A DNA stretch of 35,749 nucleotides from Saprospira grandis DSM 2844 (GTDB lineage Bacteria; Bacteroidota; Bacteroidia; Chitinophagales; Saprospiraceae), in contig CAMDAB010000025.1 of assembly GCA_945888475.1 (NCBI GenBank), positions 1 through 35,749 on the forward strand, given 5' to 3'. Below, one piece after another: positions 7,938 through 15,965 of this stretch. Below the pieces are notes generated by a model. That model searched no databases. It was given only the letters and a program-made list of their open reading frames with translations, and was not told the origin of the DNA. A program made the translations under genes and the position numbers. The number at the start of each line of letters is the position of its first letter. Within the stretch, counting starts at the first letter, position 1.

Positions 7938-10193
7938 ATGGAGACTTTGCTTTTTCCACTTTACTATAAAAAAATTGGGAATGCTGTTTGTGGAACACTT
8001 ATCGGTACGGGTATGCATGCCATTGAAAATGATTTAAATACATTAAAAAATCATTTTCATGAAAAGCTTAAACGCAATTATAAAAAATTGCATGAATATC
8101 CTCAACCCCTTCTTGAGTCGGCAAGTCTAAAGCTTGTTCATATTGAATACAGGCCTCTTCAAAAAATAGAGGGTTCATTTCTTCCAATAGGAGAAAGTAT
8201 CAATATACCAATTAATGTTGTTTTGGGTCAGAAATACATGGCAATGGCTTATCAGGCTTTTTTACCGGAATTTAATATCAGTTTCAGTTATTTCGACAAA
8301 CGACAGTTTCATAGCCTTTTGAATGCATTTGTACTGAATTCTCTTACAGAGATGCATTTGAGAGGAATACACAGTTTATTTTTCGAACAAGAAAACGGCT
8401 TGGAAACAATTGAACTAAAAGTTAGAGAAAATATTAAATCACAGCATTTTACTTTTACTACTGAAAGCCTAAAAAAGGAATCAGTTTTGGATAAATTTGC
8501 ATTGAGTTTTCCTAAGAAATTGAAGCCTACGAATCAGTTCAAATTACCAGAAAATGCCTGGGGCTGTGAAGATAAATTGCTTGAAACTATCGATAAAATC
8601 ACAAAGAAACGCAGTGTTATTATTGTTGGAAAAAGTGGCTGCGGAAAGACAACGCTTATCAATGAAAGTATAAAAAAAATACAAAAAAACAACAAGCATA
8701 AACAGCGATTTTGGCAAATGCAAATTCAACGCATCACATCAAAGTCGAAATATCTGGGTGAATGGCAGAAAACTGTCGAGGACTTGGTGCAAGAACTAAA
8801 GCAGGAAAATGGGGTTCTTTGGCTAAGTGATTTTTCAAAACTTATTGAAACTGGCGGAGAGGGTGCTGCCGATAGTGTTGCAGCTTTTGTCAGACCATAT
8901 ATTGCCGATGCTGCCCTACAAATGATAGGTGAACTTAGCCCTGAGCAATTTGAGGCAGCAAAACGTTTACTTCCGACTTTTATGGACTTATTTTCAATAG
9001 TTGAACTTGAAGAGGCAAACAACAGCGAAACACTGCAAATATTAGATCGACTGGCTGCCTATGCCTTTGAATATTATAAAATAAAAATTGAACCATCGGC
9101 ATTGTATCTCAGTCATAGTATGCTTGCTCGTTTCATGCCTTATGAAAGTTTTCCTGGTAAGGCTTTTAAGTTTTTGGGGCAATGTTATTCCGTTCAAAAG
9201 AATTCTAATGGTTTTTTGGTAGACAAAGAACAGGTTATCAAACAGTTTAGTGCAATGAGCGGATTGCCGGAATTGTTTTTGAATGACCATCAATTGCTTG
9301 ACGTTGAAGCCGCTCTTGATTTTTTTAATTCCGCAATAATTGGGCAGCAGGAAGCTGTTGATGTTCTTCTATCTACTGTTAAGATTTTTAAGGCCGGATT
9401 GAATAATCCGAATAAGCCTATTGCTACCCTTTTCTTCAGCGGACCAAGCGGTGTGGGTAAAACATCGGCTGCAAAAGCATTGGCTGATTATTTTTTTGGA
9501 TTCGGTGCAAAGGAATCTCCACTCTTACGCCTCGACATGAATGAATTTCAATCTGCTGCCGATGTATACCGACTTTTGGGTTCAGGAAATAATGCCCCAG
9601 GGCTATTCACAGCGTTGAGAGAAAGGCCTTTTTCAGTACTGTTATTTGACGAAATTGAAAAAGCAGATGCAGGTATTTTCGATTTGCTGCTTAATGTTCT
9701 TGATGAAGGTAGAATGATTGATTCTTTTGGAAGAATAACCGATTTTAGAAATTGCATCATCATTATGACAAGTAATTTGGGAACAAACCCCTCAAGAATT
9801 AGTTTGATCGATAAAGACGACAAAGCTGAATTTGAACATAGCCTAAATTCCTTTTTCAGAGCTGAATTTTTAAACAGAATAGATGCTTTTGTTTGTTTCA
9901 AACCGCTAAAAAAATCAGATGTTTTCGAAATTGCAAGAAAAGAAATTAGTGAATTAGCAAAAAGAGAAGGATTTGTAAAAAAAGGAATCATTATACAATG
10001 CAGCAAAATACTAACGGAATTTTTAGCAGAAAAGGGCTACGATTATAGGTTTGGAGCCAGACCGATGCAAAGGCTAATAGAGCAAAAATTAATCGCGGCA
10101 GTTTCTGATTGGTTACAGACAAATAATAGTTTCAAAAATGGTACATTGTTACTTGATCTTTTTGGTGATCAAATTAAGATAAGCATAGAATAA
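7938..10193 (+). CDS. Clp-like double AAA+ ATPase with degenerate D1
   Basis: A 751-residue protein with a private N-terminal domain (about 1-200), not the usual Clp_N repeats, and two Clp/Hsp100-type AAA modules. D1 has Walker A GKSGCGKT (231-238) and a pore loop KYLGEW (Tyr272). Its Walker B reads WLSDF, so the catalytic Glu is Phe299, and the arginine-finger segment (ERRF in ClpB) reads MDLF (349-352). D2 is intact for ATPase work: GPSGVGKT (502-509), LLFDEIEKAD (Asp571-Glu572), MTSNLG, an arginine finger in EFLNRID and sensor 2 in RFGARPMQR. However, D2 has lost the GYVGYEEGG pore loop, replaced by GSGNNAPG (548-555). ATP hydrolysis in D2 and substrate gripping in D1 would thus be split. 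The ClpB middle domain is absent. Whether it docks to ClpP cannot be told. It is last in the operon. Confidence 0.75.
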   Translation: METLLFPLYYKKIGNAVCGTLIGTGMHAIENDLNTLKNHFHEKLKRNYKKLHEYPQPLLESASLKLVHIEYRPLQKIEGSFLPIGESINIPINVVLGQKYMAMAYQAFLPEFNISFSYFDKRQFHSLLNAFVLNSLTEMHLRGIHSLFFEQENGLETIELKVRENIKSQHFTFTTESLKKESVLDKFALSFPKKLKPTNQFKLPENAWGCEDKLLETIDKITKKRSVIIVGKSGCGKTTLINESIKKIQKNNKHKQRFWQMQIQRITSKSKYLGEWQKTVEDLVQELKQENGVLWLSDFSKLIETGGEGAADSVAAFVRPYIADAALQMIGELSPEQFEAAKRLLPTFMDLFSIVELEEANNSETLQILDRLAAYAFEYYKIKIEPSALYLSHSMLARFMPYESFPGKAFKFLGQCYSVQKNSNGFLVDKEQVIKQFSAMSGLPELFLNDHQLLDVEAALDFFNSAIIGQQEAVDVLLSTVKIFKAGLNNPNKPIATLFFSGPSGVGKTSAAKALADYFFGFGAKESPLLRLDMNEFQSAADVYRLLGSGNNAPGLFTALRERPFSVLLFDEIEKADAGIFDLLLNVLDEGRMIDSFGRITDFRNCIIIMTSNLGTNPSRISLIDKDDKAEFEHSLNSFFRAEFLNRIDAFVCFKPLKKSDVFEIARKEISELAKREGFVKKGIIIQCSKILTEFLAEKGYDYRFGARPMQRLIEQKLIAAVSDWLQTNNSFKNGTLLLDLFGDQIKISIE

Positions 10194-10315
10194 ACCCAAT
10201 TATTGCATTAGAAAATCTATTAAAACTCGATCACGTTTTCGACCTTAAATACGAAGTTTTGTCGCTAAAATTGGGATAATTTGATTCAAATTCAACAAAA
10301 ACAAAGAATTTTAAG

Positions 10316-10323
10316 TAAATTTG
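10316..10323 (+). promoter_or_regulatory. Putative -7 promoter element (TAAATTTG)
   Basis: TAAATTTG matches the Bacteroidota -7 consensus and lies 16 bases before the ATG at 10340, predicting a very short leader. No good -33 TTG is present at the right distance. It is the only promoter-like signal in the 146-base gap after the Clp-like gene, where I see no terminator. Confidence 0.35.
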
Positions 10324-10339
10324 TACATAAATAATACAT

Positions 10340-10540
10340 ATGTGGATAGTCTTTTTATTTTTGCTTGTGCTCCTTATATATTTCTTTTCAAGATGGGTAA
10401 AAAATCTCCGTTCGAAAGAATTTAGTATAAGTGAAGTTAAATTGATACAAAAAAAATCCAAAAAGCATCAAGAAAGCCAGTTACCTGAAATACCAAAAAG
10501 TTCAGTTGACACCGAAAACATCGGAAAAAGTAGAAAATAA
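10340..10540 (+). CDS. Small single-pass membrane protein, hypothetical
   Basis: A 66-residue protein that starts with one strong transmembrane helix (WIVFLFLLVLLIYFF, about 2-16) followed by Arg/Lys-rich sequence (RWVKNLRSK), so the C-terminus should face the cytoplasm. The remaining 45 residues are Lys/Ser/Glu-rich and probably disordered. No family is recognised. Support comes from the preceding -7 element, an ATG start and a position 36 bases before the MORN gene on the same strand. It could be a small membrane anchor or regulator, but nothing proves that. Confidence 0.45.
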   Translation: MWIVFLFLLVLLIYFFSRWVKNLRSKEFSISEVKLIQKKSKKHQESQLPEIPKSSVDTENIGKSRK

Positions 10541-10576
10541 GTAATTTTAAAACAACCAAAACTAAAACGATCATTT

Positions 10577-11467
10577 ATGAAAGATGACAATGGGAACAAA
10601 GGTCCTGGCGGACCTCAAGAGCCGGGCGAAGCTGGATCTGATCCAATTCGTTTTACACAAAGAGAAATCAATATTTCAGCATCAAAAGAGTTTAACAATA
10701 AGGAAGAATTTATCGTTAAAGGTTATACCAGTTCTAATATCAGCCGTTTTTTTACCTCAGCAGAAAATATAATCAGTTACGAGAATAATGACAATTATAT
10801 TGGAGATGTTTGGGAAGGCTGGCGACATGGAGTTGGCTTGTACCAATACGGTCAGGAAAAAAATTCTTATTTCGGAGAATGGGTCTTGGGTACAAGACAT
10901 GGACTTGGGTCATTTACATGGGGCGATGGCGAAAAGTATGAAGGAGAATGGGTTTATGGTAAAATGCACGGAAAAGGAAAATATTATTTTGCCAATGGTG
11001 ATTTTTTTGATGGTGAATGGGTAAATGATATGAAACAAGGTCTGGGTGATTACAATTACAAAAGCAGTGGAAGTCGTTACTATGGCCAATGGAATGTTGA
11101 CAAGCGAAATGGAGAAGGAAGCTTTTGGTGGTCGAATGGAGATCATTACCAGGGAAATTGGGCAGACAGTAAAATGTGCGGTTATGGACTTTACACCTTT
11201 GCCGGTGGTGAAACTTACGACGGCAACTGGATGAATGATCAGCGCAACGGTTTTGGAATTTATAATTACGACAATGGGGATCATTTTGAAGGCAATTGGC
11301 TCGATAATGTGAGGACCGGTTATGGTAAATATTTTTATGAAAACGCTGACAGATATGAGGGGGATTTTCTGAGCAATGAATTTCACGGTTACGGAAAATT
11401 TACTTACGCCGATGGAAAAATTGATGAAGGAATTTGGGACAATGGTGAACTGGTGAAACCGGTTTAA
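10577..11467 (+). CDS. MORN-repeat protein
   Basis: A 296-residue protein without signal peptide. After a Gly/Pro-rich N-terminus (GNKGPGGPQEPGEAG) and a linker, residues from about 74 to the end hold nine MORN repeats plus a partial tenth, each of the form YxGEWxxxxxHGxGxYxxxxGxx (for example FEGNWLDNVRTGYGKYFYEN). The sixth repeat has Cys (KMCGYG) at the usual His/Asn position. MORN arrays form an elongated beta-hairpin sheet used as a scaffold or for lipid or protein contact. The substrate is unknown. It lies between a small membrane protein and cdaA (16 bases downstream), so a scaffold near the membrane is a reasonable but unproven idea. Confidence 0.85.
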   Translation: MKDDNGNKGPGGPQEPGEAGSDPIRFTQREINISASKEFNNKEEFIVKGYTSSNISRFFTSAENIISYENNDNYIGDVWEGWRHGVGLYQYGQEKNSYFGEWVLGTRHGLGSFTWGDGEKYEGEWVYGKMHGKGKYYFANGDFFDGEWVNDMKQGLGDYNYKSSGSRYYGQWNVDKRNGEGSFWWSNGDHYQGNWADSKMCGYGLYTFAGGETYDGNWMNDQRNGFGIYNYDNGDHFEGNWLDNVRTGYGKYFYENADRYEGDFLSNEFHGYGKFTYADGKIDEGIWDNGELVKPV

Positions 11468-11483
11468 TAATAATTTTTAAAAA

Positions 11484-12275
11484 ATGAATTTACTGATACA
11501 GATTGGTTTTATGAACATTACAATTTGGGACCTGCTCGATGTCCTGATTGTAGGTTACCTGCTGTATCAAATTTACAAGTTATTAAGAGGAAGTTTAGGT
11601 TTCAACATTTTTTTGGGTCTAGTGTTGATTTACATATTATGGTGGGTAGTGAGCGCATTGGGTATGCCATTGTTATCAACCATTCTCGGACAGTTTATAA
11701 GTGTTGGGATGATAGCCTTACTTATAGTTTTTCAACCTGAGGTGAGGCGATTTCTTATATTTGTTGGTCAAGGCTCGCTGCATAACCGTTTTCTCGAGCG
11801 TATATTTGGTCGCGATTTACATACAGCTAGTCATCAAAAGGAAAAAATGGTTAAAGAGATTGTGAAGGCAGCTGAAAAAATGTCACAGGAGAAAACAGGC
11901 GCACTGATTTTGGTTTCTTCAGGATCTGCTCTGGAAGGGCTATACAGTTCGGGTGTAATGTTGAATGCCGAAATTACAGCTCAACTGTTATTGAGTATTT
12001 TCAGCAAAACCAGTCCACTGCACGATGGGGCTACTATAATTTCTGACAAAACAGTAACTGTAGCAAGTTGCGTGCTGCCAGTTTCGGATCGTCCTGGAAT
12101 TCCTCAGCATTTAGGGTTGAGACATCGTGCCGCAATCGGTGTTACTGAAACTTCAAATGCTGTTGCATTCATAGTTTCAGAAGAAAGCGGACATATTTCA
12201 TTTGCCCGTAGAGGTGAAATAATGCAAGATATAACTGTTGAACAAATGGCCAAATTATTAAGAAAAGCATTGTGA
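11484..12275 (+). CDS. cdaA: Diadenylate cyclase CdaA
   Basis: A 263-residue membrane-bound diadenylate cyclase that converts two ATP to c-di-AMP, a second messenger controlling potassium and osmotic balance and envelope homeostasis in many bacteria. Three transmembrane helices occupy about residues 10-95 (for example LIVGYLLYQIYKLL and FISVGMIALLIVF). The DisA_N catalytic domain follows with both signature motifs: DGA in LHDGATII (181-183) and RHRAA (213-217). Length matches the CdaA/YbbP family. A second in-frame ATG at 11511 (MNITIWDLL) is a possible alternative start. The flanking genes are a MORN protein upstream and an FtsX-like permease 20 bases downstream. No CdaR-like regulator or c-di-AMP phosphodiesterase is seen nearby. 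Confidence 0.92.
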   Translation: MNLLIQIGFMNITIWDLLDVLIVGYLLYQIYKLLRGSLGFNIFLGLVLIYILWWVVSALGMPLLSTILGQFISVGMIALLIVFQPEVRRFLIFVGQGSLHNRFLERIFGRDLHTASHQKEKMVKEIVKAAEKMSQEKTGALILVSSGSALEGLYSSGVMLNAEITAQLLLSIFSKTSPLHDGATIISDKTVTVASCVLPVSDRPGIPQHLGLRHRAAIGVTETSNAVAFIVSEESGHISFARRGEIMQDITVEQMAKLLRKAL

Positions 12276-12295
12276 TCATTGAAATAAAATAAGAA

Positions 12296-13669
12296 ATGAA
12301 TTTATTTAAACTCAGTTGGAAAAACCTGGTTTCAAAACCACTCAATTTAGGGCTAAGTCTGCTGCTTGTAGCTTTGGGTGTTGGCCTTACCTCAATTTTA
12401 CTACTTATCAATAAGCAGTTTCAAGATAGGCTGTATAACAATATCGATGGTATAAATATGGTGGTTGGCGCAAAAGGTAGTCCTTTGCAAATGATCCTTT
12501 CCAGTGTATACCATATCGACGTACCTACCGGTAATATTCCAATAAAAAAAACAAAGTGGATCAAAAAAAGTAAATTTATTTCAAAGGCAATTCCGCTTGC
12601 TTTAGGCGATAGTTACAAAGGATACAGAATTGTAGGAACCGATAATCAATTGCCCGAACATTACAAAGTCAGAATGGACAAAGGCAAACTTTGGGAAAAA
12701 GATATGCAAGCCTGTGTTGGATCAAAAGTCGCACAAAAGTTAAATCTAAAAATCGGCAGTACTTTTCATGGTGCTCATGGATTAATCAATGATGGGATGC
12801 ATGTGCACGAAACGCACTCCTATAAAGTTGTTGGCATCTTTGACAAATCAAATACAGTAATTGATCAGCTTATTTTGACCAATGTCTCTTCTGTTTGGCG
12901 TGTTCACGAGGACCACGACCATGAAGATGAATTTGTTGAAACTGAAAGCAATGACAGTAGCAACCATGCAGGTCATAATCACGAAGGTCATAATCACGAA
13001 GGACATAACCACGAAGGTCATAATCACGATGGACATAATCACGATGGACATAATCACGAACCTGAAAAAGAACTTGCACCGGTTTCGGAAGAAGGAAAAG
13101 AAATCACAGCAATGTTGCTAACATTTGCGAAAGATAAGCAAGGCAATACTTCTACAATGGCAAATGTTCAACTGCCAAAAATAATTGATGAAACTGAAGG
13201 ACTCGAGGAACTTGGCTATGCCATTCCGGCTATACAGTTAAAAAGGCTTTTGGATAATATGGGTTTGGGGGCAGGATTCCTTTATGTATTGGCACTTATA
13301 ATTATCGGAATTTCAGCTTTCAGTATGTTTATTTCGCTATATAGTTCTATGAAAGAACGCAAATATGAAGTTGCTTTAATGAGAACTATGGGGGCAAGCC
13401 GAATGCAGTTGTTTTTTATGGTATCGCTCGAAGGGATTTTAATCGGTCTTTTTGGCTATATCATCGGAATCTGTATAAGTCATGGTGGCATGGCTCTATT
13501 AGCGGATTATCTTGAGGAGACATATCAGTACAGTTTTTCGGCAACTATGTTTCTTGTAGAGGAATTTTATTTACTGATTGGTTCAGTCACTATTGGATTT
13601 ATAGCCGCATTGATTCCGGCTCTGCAGGCTTACCGTACCAATATCTCTTCAACGCTAGGGCAGGGATAA
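12296..13669 (+). CDS. FtsX/MacB-type ABC transporter permease with His-rich loop
   Basis: A 457-residue inner-membrane permease with the MacB/FtsX plan: TM1 (about 17-38), a large extracytoplasmic domain (about 40-325) and three C-terminal helices (about 328-355, 376-400 and 425-448). The EVALMRTMGASRMQL segment between TM2 and TM3 is the usual FtsX-family coupling motif. The extracytoplasmic domain carries a His/Asp/Glu-rich insert starting at VHEDHDHEDEF and continuing as six GHNHE/D repeats (residues 226-255), which could bind Zn, Ni or Cu. Such permeases need an ATPase (LolD/MacB-like), but none is encoded next to it, so the partner must lie elsewhere. The gene starts 20 bases after cdaA. 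Export of lipoprotein, metal or drug cannot be told apart from sequence. Confidence 0.8.
   Translation: MNLFKLSWKNLVSKPLNLGLSLLLVALGVGLTSILLLINKQFQDRLYNNIDGINMVVGAKGSPLQMILSSVYHIDVPTGNIPIKKTKWIKKSKFISKAIPLALGDSYKGYRIVGTDNQLPEHYKVRMDKGKLWEKDMQACVGSKVAQKLNLKIGSTFHGAHGLINDGMHVHETHSYKVVGIFDKSNTVIDQLILTNVSSVWRVHEDHDHEDEFVETESNDSSNHAGHNHEGHNHEGHNHEGHNHDGHNHDGHNHEPEKELAPVSEEGKEITAMLLTFAKDKQGNTSTMANVQLPKIIDETEGLEELGYAIPAIQLKRLLDNMGLGAGFLYVLALIIIGISAFSMFISLYSSMKERKYEVALMRTMGASRMQLFFMVSLEGILIGLFGYIIGICISHGGMALLADYLEETYQYSFSATMFLVEEFYLLIGSVTIGFIAALIPALQAYRTNISSTLGQG
12971..13060 (+). repeat. 15-bp in-frame tandem repeat, six copies
   Basis: Six uninterrupted units of GGWCATAAYCACGAW, each coding Gly-His-Asn-His-Glu/Asp, lie inside the permease gene. 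Units 1 and 2 are identical and the others differ by one to three bases. Because the unit is a multiple of three, slippage would change the number of metal-binding repeats without breaking the frame. Confidence 0.9.
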
Positions 13670-13695
13670 TTAGCGCGCAATTTAAAATGCTCTAG

Positions 13696-13703
13696 TAATT
13701 TTG
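13696..13703 (+). promoter_or_regulatory. Putative -7 element of the FG-GAP pair (TAATTTTG)
   Basis: TAATTTTG fits the Bacteroidota -7 consensus 20 bases before the ATG at 13723, in the 53-base gap after the permease gene. No matching -33 TTG is seen at the expected distance. Confidence 0.35.
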
Positions 13704-13722
13704 TTTTTAATCTTACGAACTA

Positions 13723-15957
13723 ATGGGTAAAACTTACTTGTTCTTGATAATTTTTTCAAGCTATTTAAATTTGCTTTCTGCTCAAAATTTAACTCGGCTT
13801 GAGATTCCAGTACAGCGTTCCAATGGAAGTCAGTTAATGAATCCATGGGCAGGGGGATTAAACAACCCTCAATTTTCGGAAGTTGACCTGGATGGTGATT
13901 TGGTTAAAGATCTCTTGGTTTTTGACCGTTCATCCAGTACCTATCTTCCTTTTCTGAACTCAGGAATTCCATTCAGTCCCAACTATACTTTTGCGCCTGA
14001 ATTTATCCAATATTTTCCTCAGGCGGAGAAATTTGTGCTACTACGAGATTTTAATTGCGACGGCATAGAAGACCTTTTTTGCTATTTCAGAAATGATGCA
14101 AGTGGCGAAACTGGTATCTCTGTGTACAAAGGTAAAAGAGATTTAAACGGCAATATTGGCTTTGAACTTTTTAAAGAACTATTGCGCTACACCGAAGTTG
14201 GACAGACTTTTCAGTACAATCTATATACAAGCAATATCGACTTACCGGATATAAATGATATTGACGGTGATGGAGATTTAGACATCCTTAATTTTCATAT
14301 CGGTGGCGGTTATGTTGAGCTTTTTAATAATTTGTCAGTAGAAAATGCTTGGGGCTGCGATAGCCTCAAGTTTGAATTGGCCGATAACTGTTGGGGACGA
14401 TTTTATGAAAGCGGAATCGGTACTTCCCTCGACCTCAGTCCGGCATTTGATAGTTGTGCCAACTGGACAGGATGGACACCTTTGCGAAATAATTCAGGAC
14501 CAAGACATGCAGGTTCCACACTATTAAGTCTCGACATGAATGCCGATGGTCTAAAAGAGTTGGTTTTGGGCGATATCGCTTTCGACAATCTTGTATTGGC
14601 CTATAACAGCGGAAACAGAGATACCGCACTGGTGCTTTCACAAACTACTGTTTTTCCCTCGGTCAATCCTGTTTCGATTACTGCATTTCCTGCAGCATTT
14701 TATCTCGATGTCAACAATGATAATATCAAAGATTTAATCGCTGCGCCAAATGCCGATGATATCTCAGTGAATGACCGGATTGCCTGGCATTATACTAATA
14801 CGCAGGCCGATGATAACCCTGTTTTTGTATTAGACCAACAGGATTTTTTAGTATCGGACATGATAGAGTTGGGAGCTACAGCAGCACCGGCCTTTGTCGA
14901 TTTTAATGGAGATGGACTGCTGGATATTGTTGTTGGTAATTATGGTATTTTTGTAAATGCATCCACTTATCGAACCCGTCTTACGGCTTATGAAAACATA
15001 GGCACTGCAAATGCACCTTCATTTAAATTAGTAAACTCAGACTTTGCTGCTTTGCAGCAATATAATTTAAGAAGATTGGTTCCAAGTTTCGGAGATTTGG
15101 ACAATGACGGAGATTTTGATATCATCATTGGACTTGAAGATGGAACTTTGTTGCGTGTCAACAATACAGGAACTGCAACCTCAGCTGTTTTTGCCACACC
15201 GATTGCTAATTTTTCAGGAATTGATGTTGGGCAACATGCAGCTCCTCAGCTTATTGACATAGATAGAGATGGGGATCTTGATTTAATTATTGGCGAAAGA
15301 AATGGAAATAGCAATTATGCTGAAAATACAGGTAGTTCATCCTCGCCTCAGTTTTCAGCTGCACTCAACAGTCAAACCTTCGGCTTTATAGACACCAGAA
15401 TAACCAGCCAATCTTTCGATGGTAATTCTGCACCTTATGTAGTTGATCAAAACGGTAACTTTTTGCTTTTTATGGGCAACGAATCGGGAGAAGTATGGCT
15501 TTATAATAACATCAATAATAACTTATCGGGTACTTTCAGCAGAGTTAGCAATGATTTTGACGCCATTGAAGTAGGCAGGCAGTCTATTCTTTCAGTGGCA
15601 GATATCAATGCCGATGGAAAGCTTGATGTATTGGTGGGCAACAAAAGGGGAGGACTTTCATTTTTTTCAAGCAGTACAGCTATTGCAGTTGATTTAATTG
15701 AAAATTACAATTCTGAATTTGAAATATTTCCAGTTCCAGCAAAGGACATGATTTCAGTACGTTTTATTCAAAGAAATCGAACTGATAACAACTTGATAAT
15801 AACTGATCTCTTGGGTAGAGTTGTTAAAAAATTAAGCTTTAGTTCAAACCTTGAAATTTTCGAGATCGACATCCATGATTTAGCATCTGGAATGTATTTT
15901 GTGTCTATCGGGAATGATCGTAAGCTTAATTCTAAAACATTGCTCATCAATAAATAA
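13723..15957 (+). CDS. FG-GAP/VCBS repeat protein with T9SS sorting domain (first paralogue)
   Basis: A 744-residue secreted protein: signal peptide (about 1-20, ending LLSAQ), then repeated FG-GAP/VCBS modules with DxDxDG-type calcium loops (DINDIDGDGDLD, DLDNDGDFDI, DIDRDGDLDLIIGE, DINADGKLDVLVG) that suggest a calcium-bound beta-propeller. A Cys-containing segment (WGCDSLKFELADNCWGR) interrupts the array near residue 210. The final 80 residues, from FEIFPVPAKDMISVRF to KTLLINK, form a T9SS type A sorting domain, so surface attachment or release through T9SS is expected. There is no catalytic domain. It is probably an adhesive or carbohydrate-contacting surface protein. The next gene, 8 bases on, is a paralogue of almost equal length and the same domain order. 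Confidence 0.85.
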   Translation: MGKTYLFLIIFSSYLNLLSAQNLTRLEIPVQRSNGSQLMNPWAGGLNNPQFSEVDLDGDLVKDLLVFDRSSSTYLPFLNSGIPFSPNYTFAPEFIQYFPQAEKFVLLRDFNCDGIEDLFCYFRNDASGETGISVYKGKRDLNGNIGFELFKELLRYTEVGQTFQYNLYTSNIDLPDINDIDGDGDLDILNFHIGGGYVELFNNLSVENAWGCDSLKFELADNCWGRFYESGIGTSLDLSPAFDSCANWTGWTPLRNNSGPRHAGSTLLSLDMNADGLKELVLGDIAFDNLVLAYNSGNRDTALVLSQTTVFPSVNPVSITAFPAAFYLDVNNDNIKDLIAAPNADDISVNDRIAWHYTNTQADDNPVFVLDQQDFLVSDMIELGATAAPAFVDFNGDGLLDIVVGNYGIFVNASTYRTRLTAYENIGTANAPSFKLVNSDFAALQQYNLRRLVPSFGDLDNDGDFDIIIGLEDGTLLRVNNTGTATSAVFATPIANFSGIDVGQHAAPQLIDIDRDGDLDLIIGERNGNSNYAENTGSSSSPQFSAALNSQTFGFIDTRITSQSFDGNSAPYVVDQNGNFLLFMGNESGEVWLYNNINNNLSGTFSRVSNDFDAIEVGRQSILSVADINADGKLDVLVGNKRGGLSFFSSSTAIAVDLIENYNSEFEIFPVPAKDMISVRFIQRNRTDNNLIITDLLGRVVKKLSFSSNLEIFEIDIHDLASGMYFVSIGNDRKLNSKTLLINK

Positions 15958-15965
15958 AACAGCAT

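Noticed and set aside
396-10193. Anti-phage defence island
   Set aside because: AAA+ ATPases and a nuclease-like PHP protein are suggestive, but there is no known effector, no mobile-element marker, and base composition matches the surroundings; kept only as an operon-level question.
10194-10339. Terminator after the Clp-like gene
   Set aside because: The only inverted match (AAAAC...GTTTT around 10220-10240) is five base pairs without a T-run.
12848-13121. Open frames on both strands over the His-rich repeat
   Set aside because: They are by-products of the 15-base tandem repeat, which keeps several frames open; the FtsX-like permease frame explains the region.
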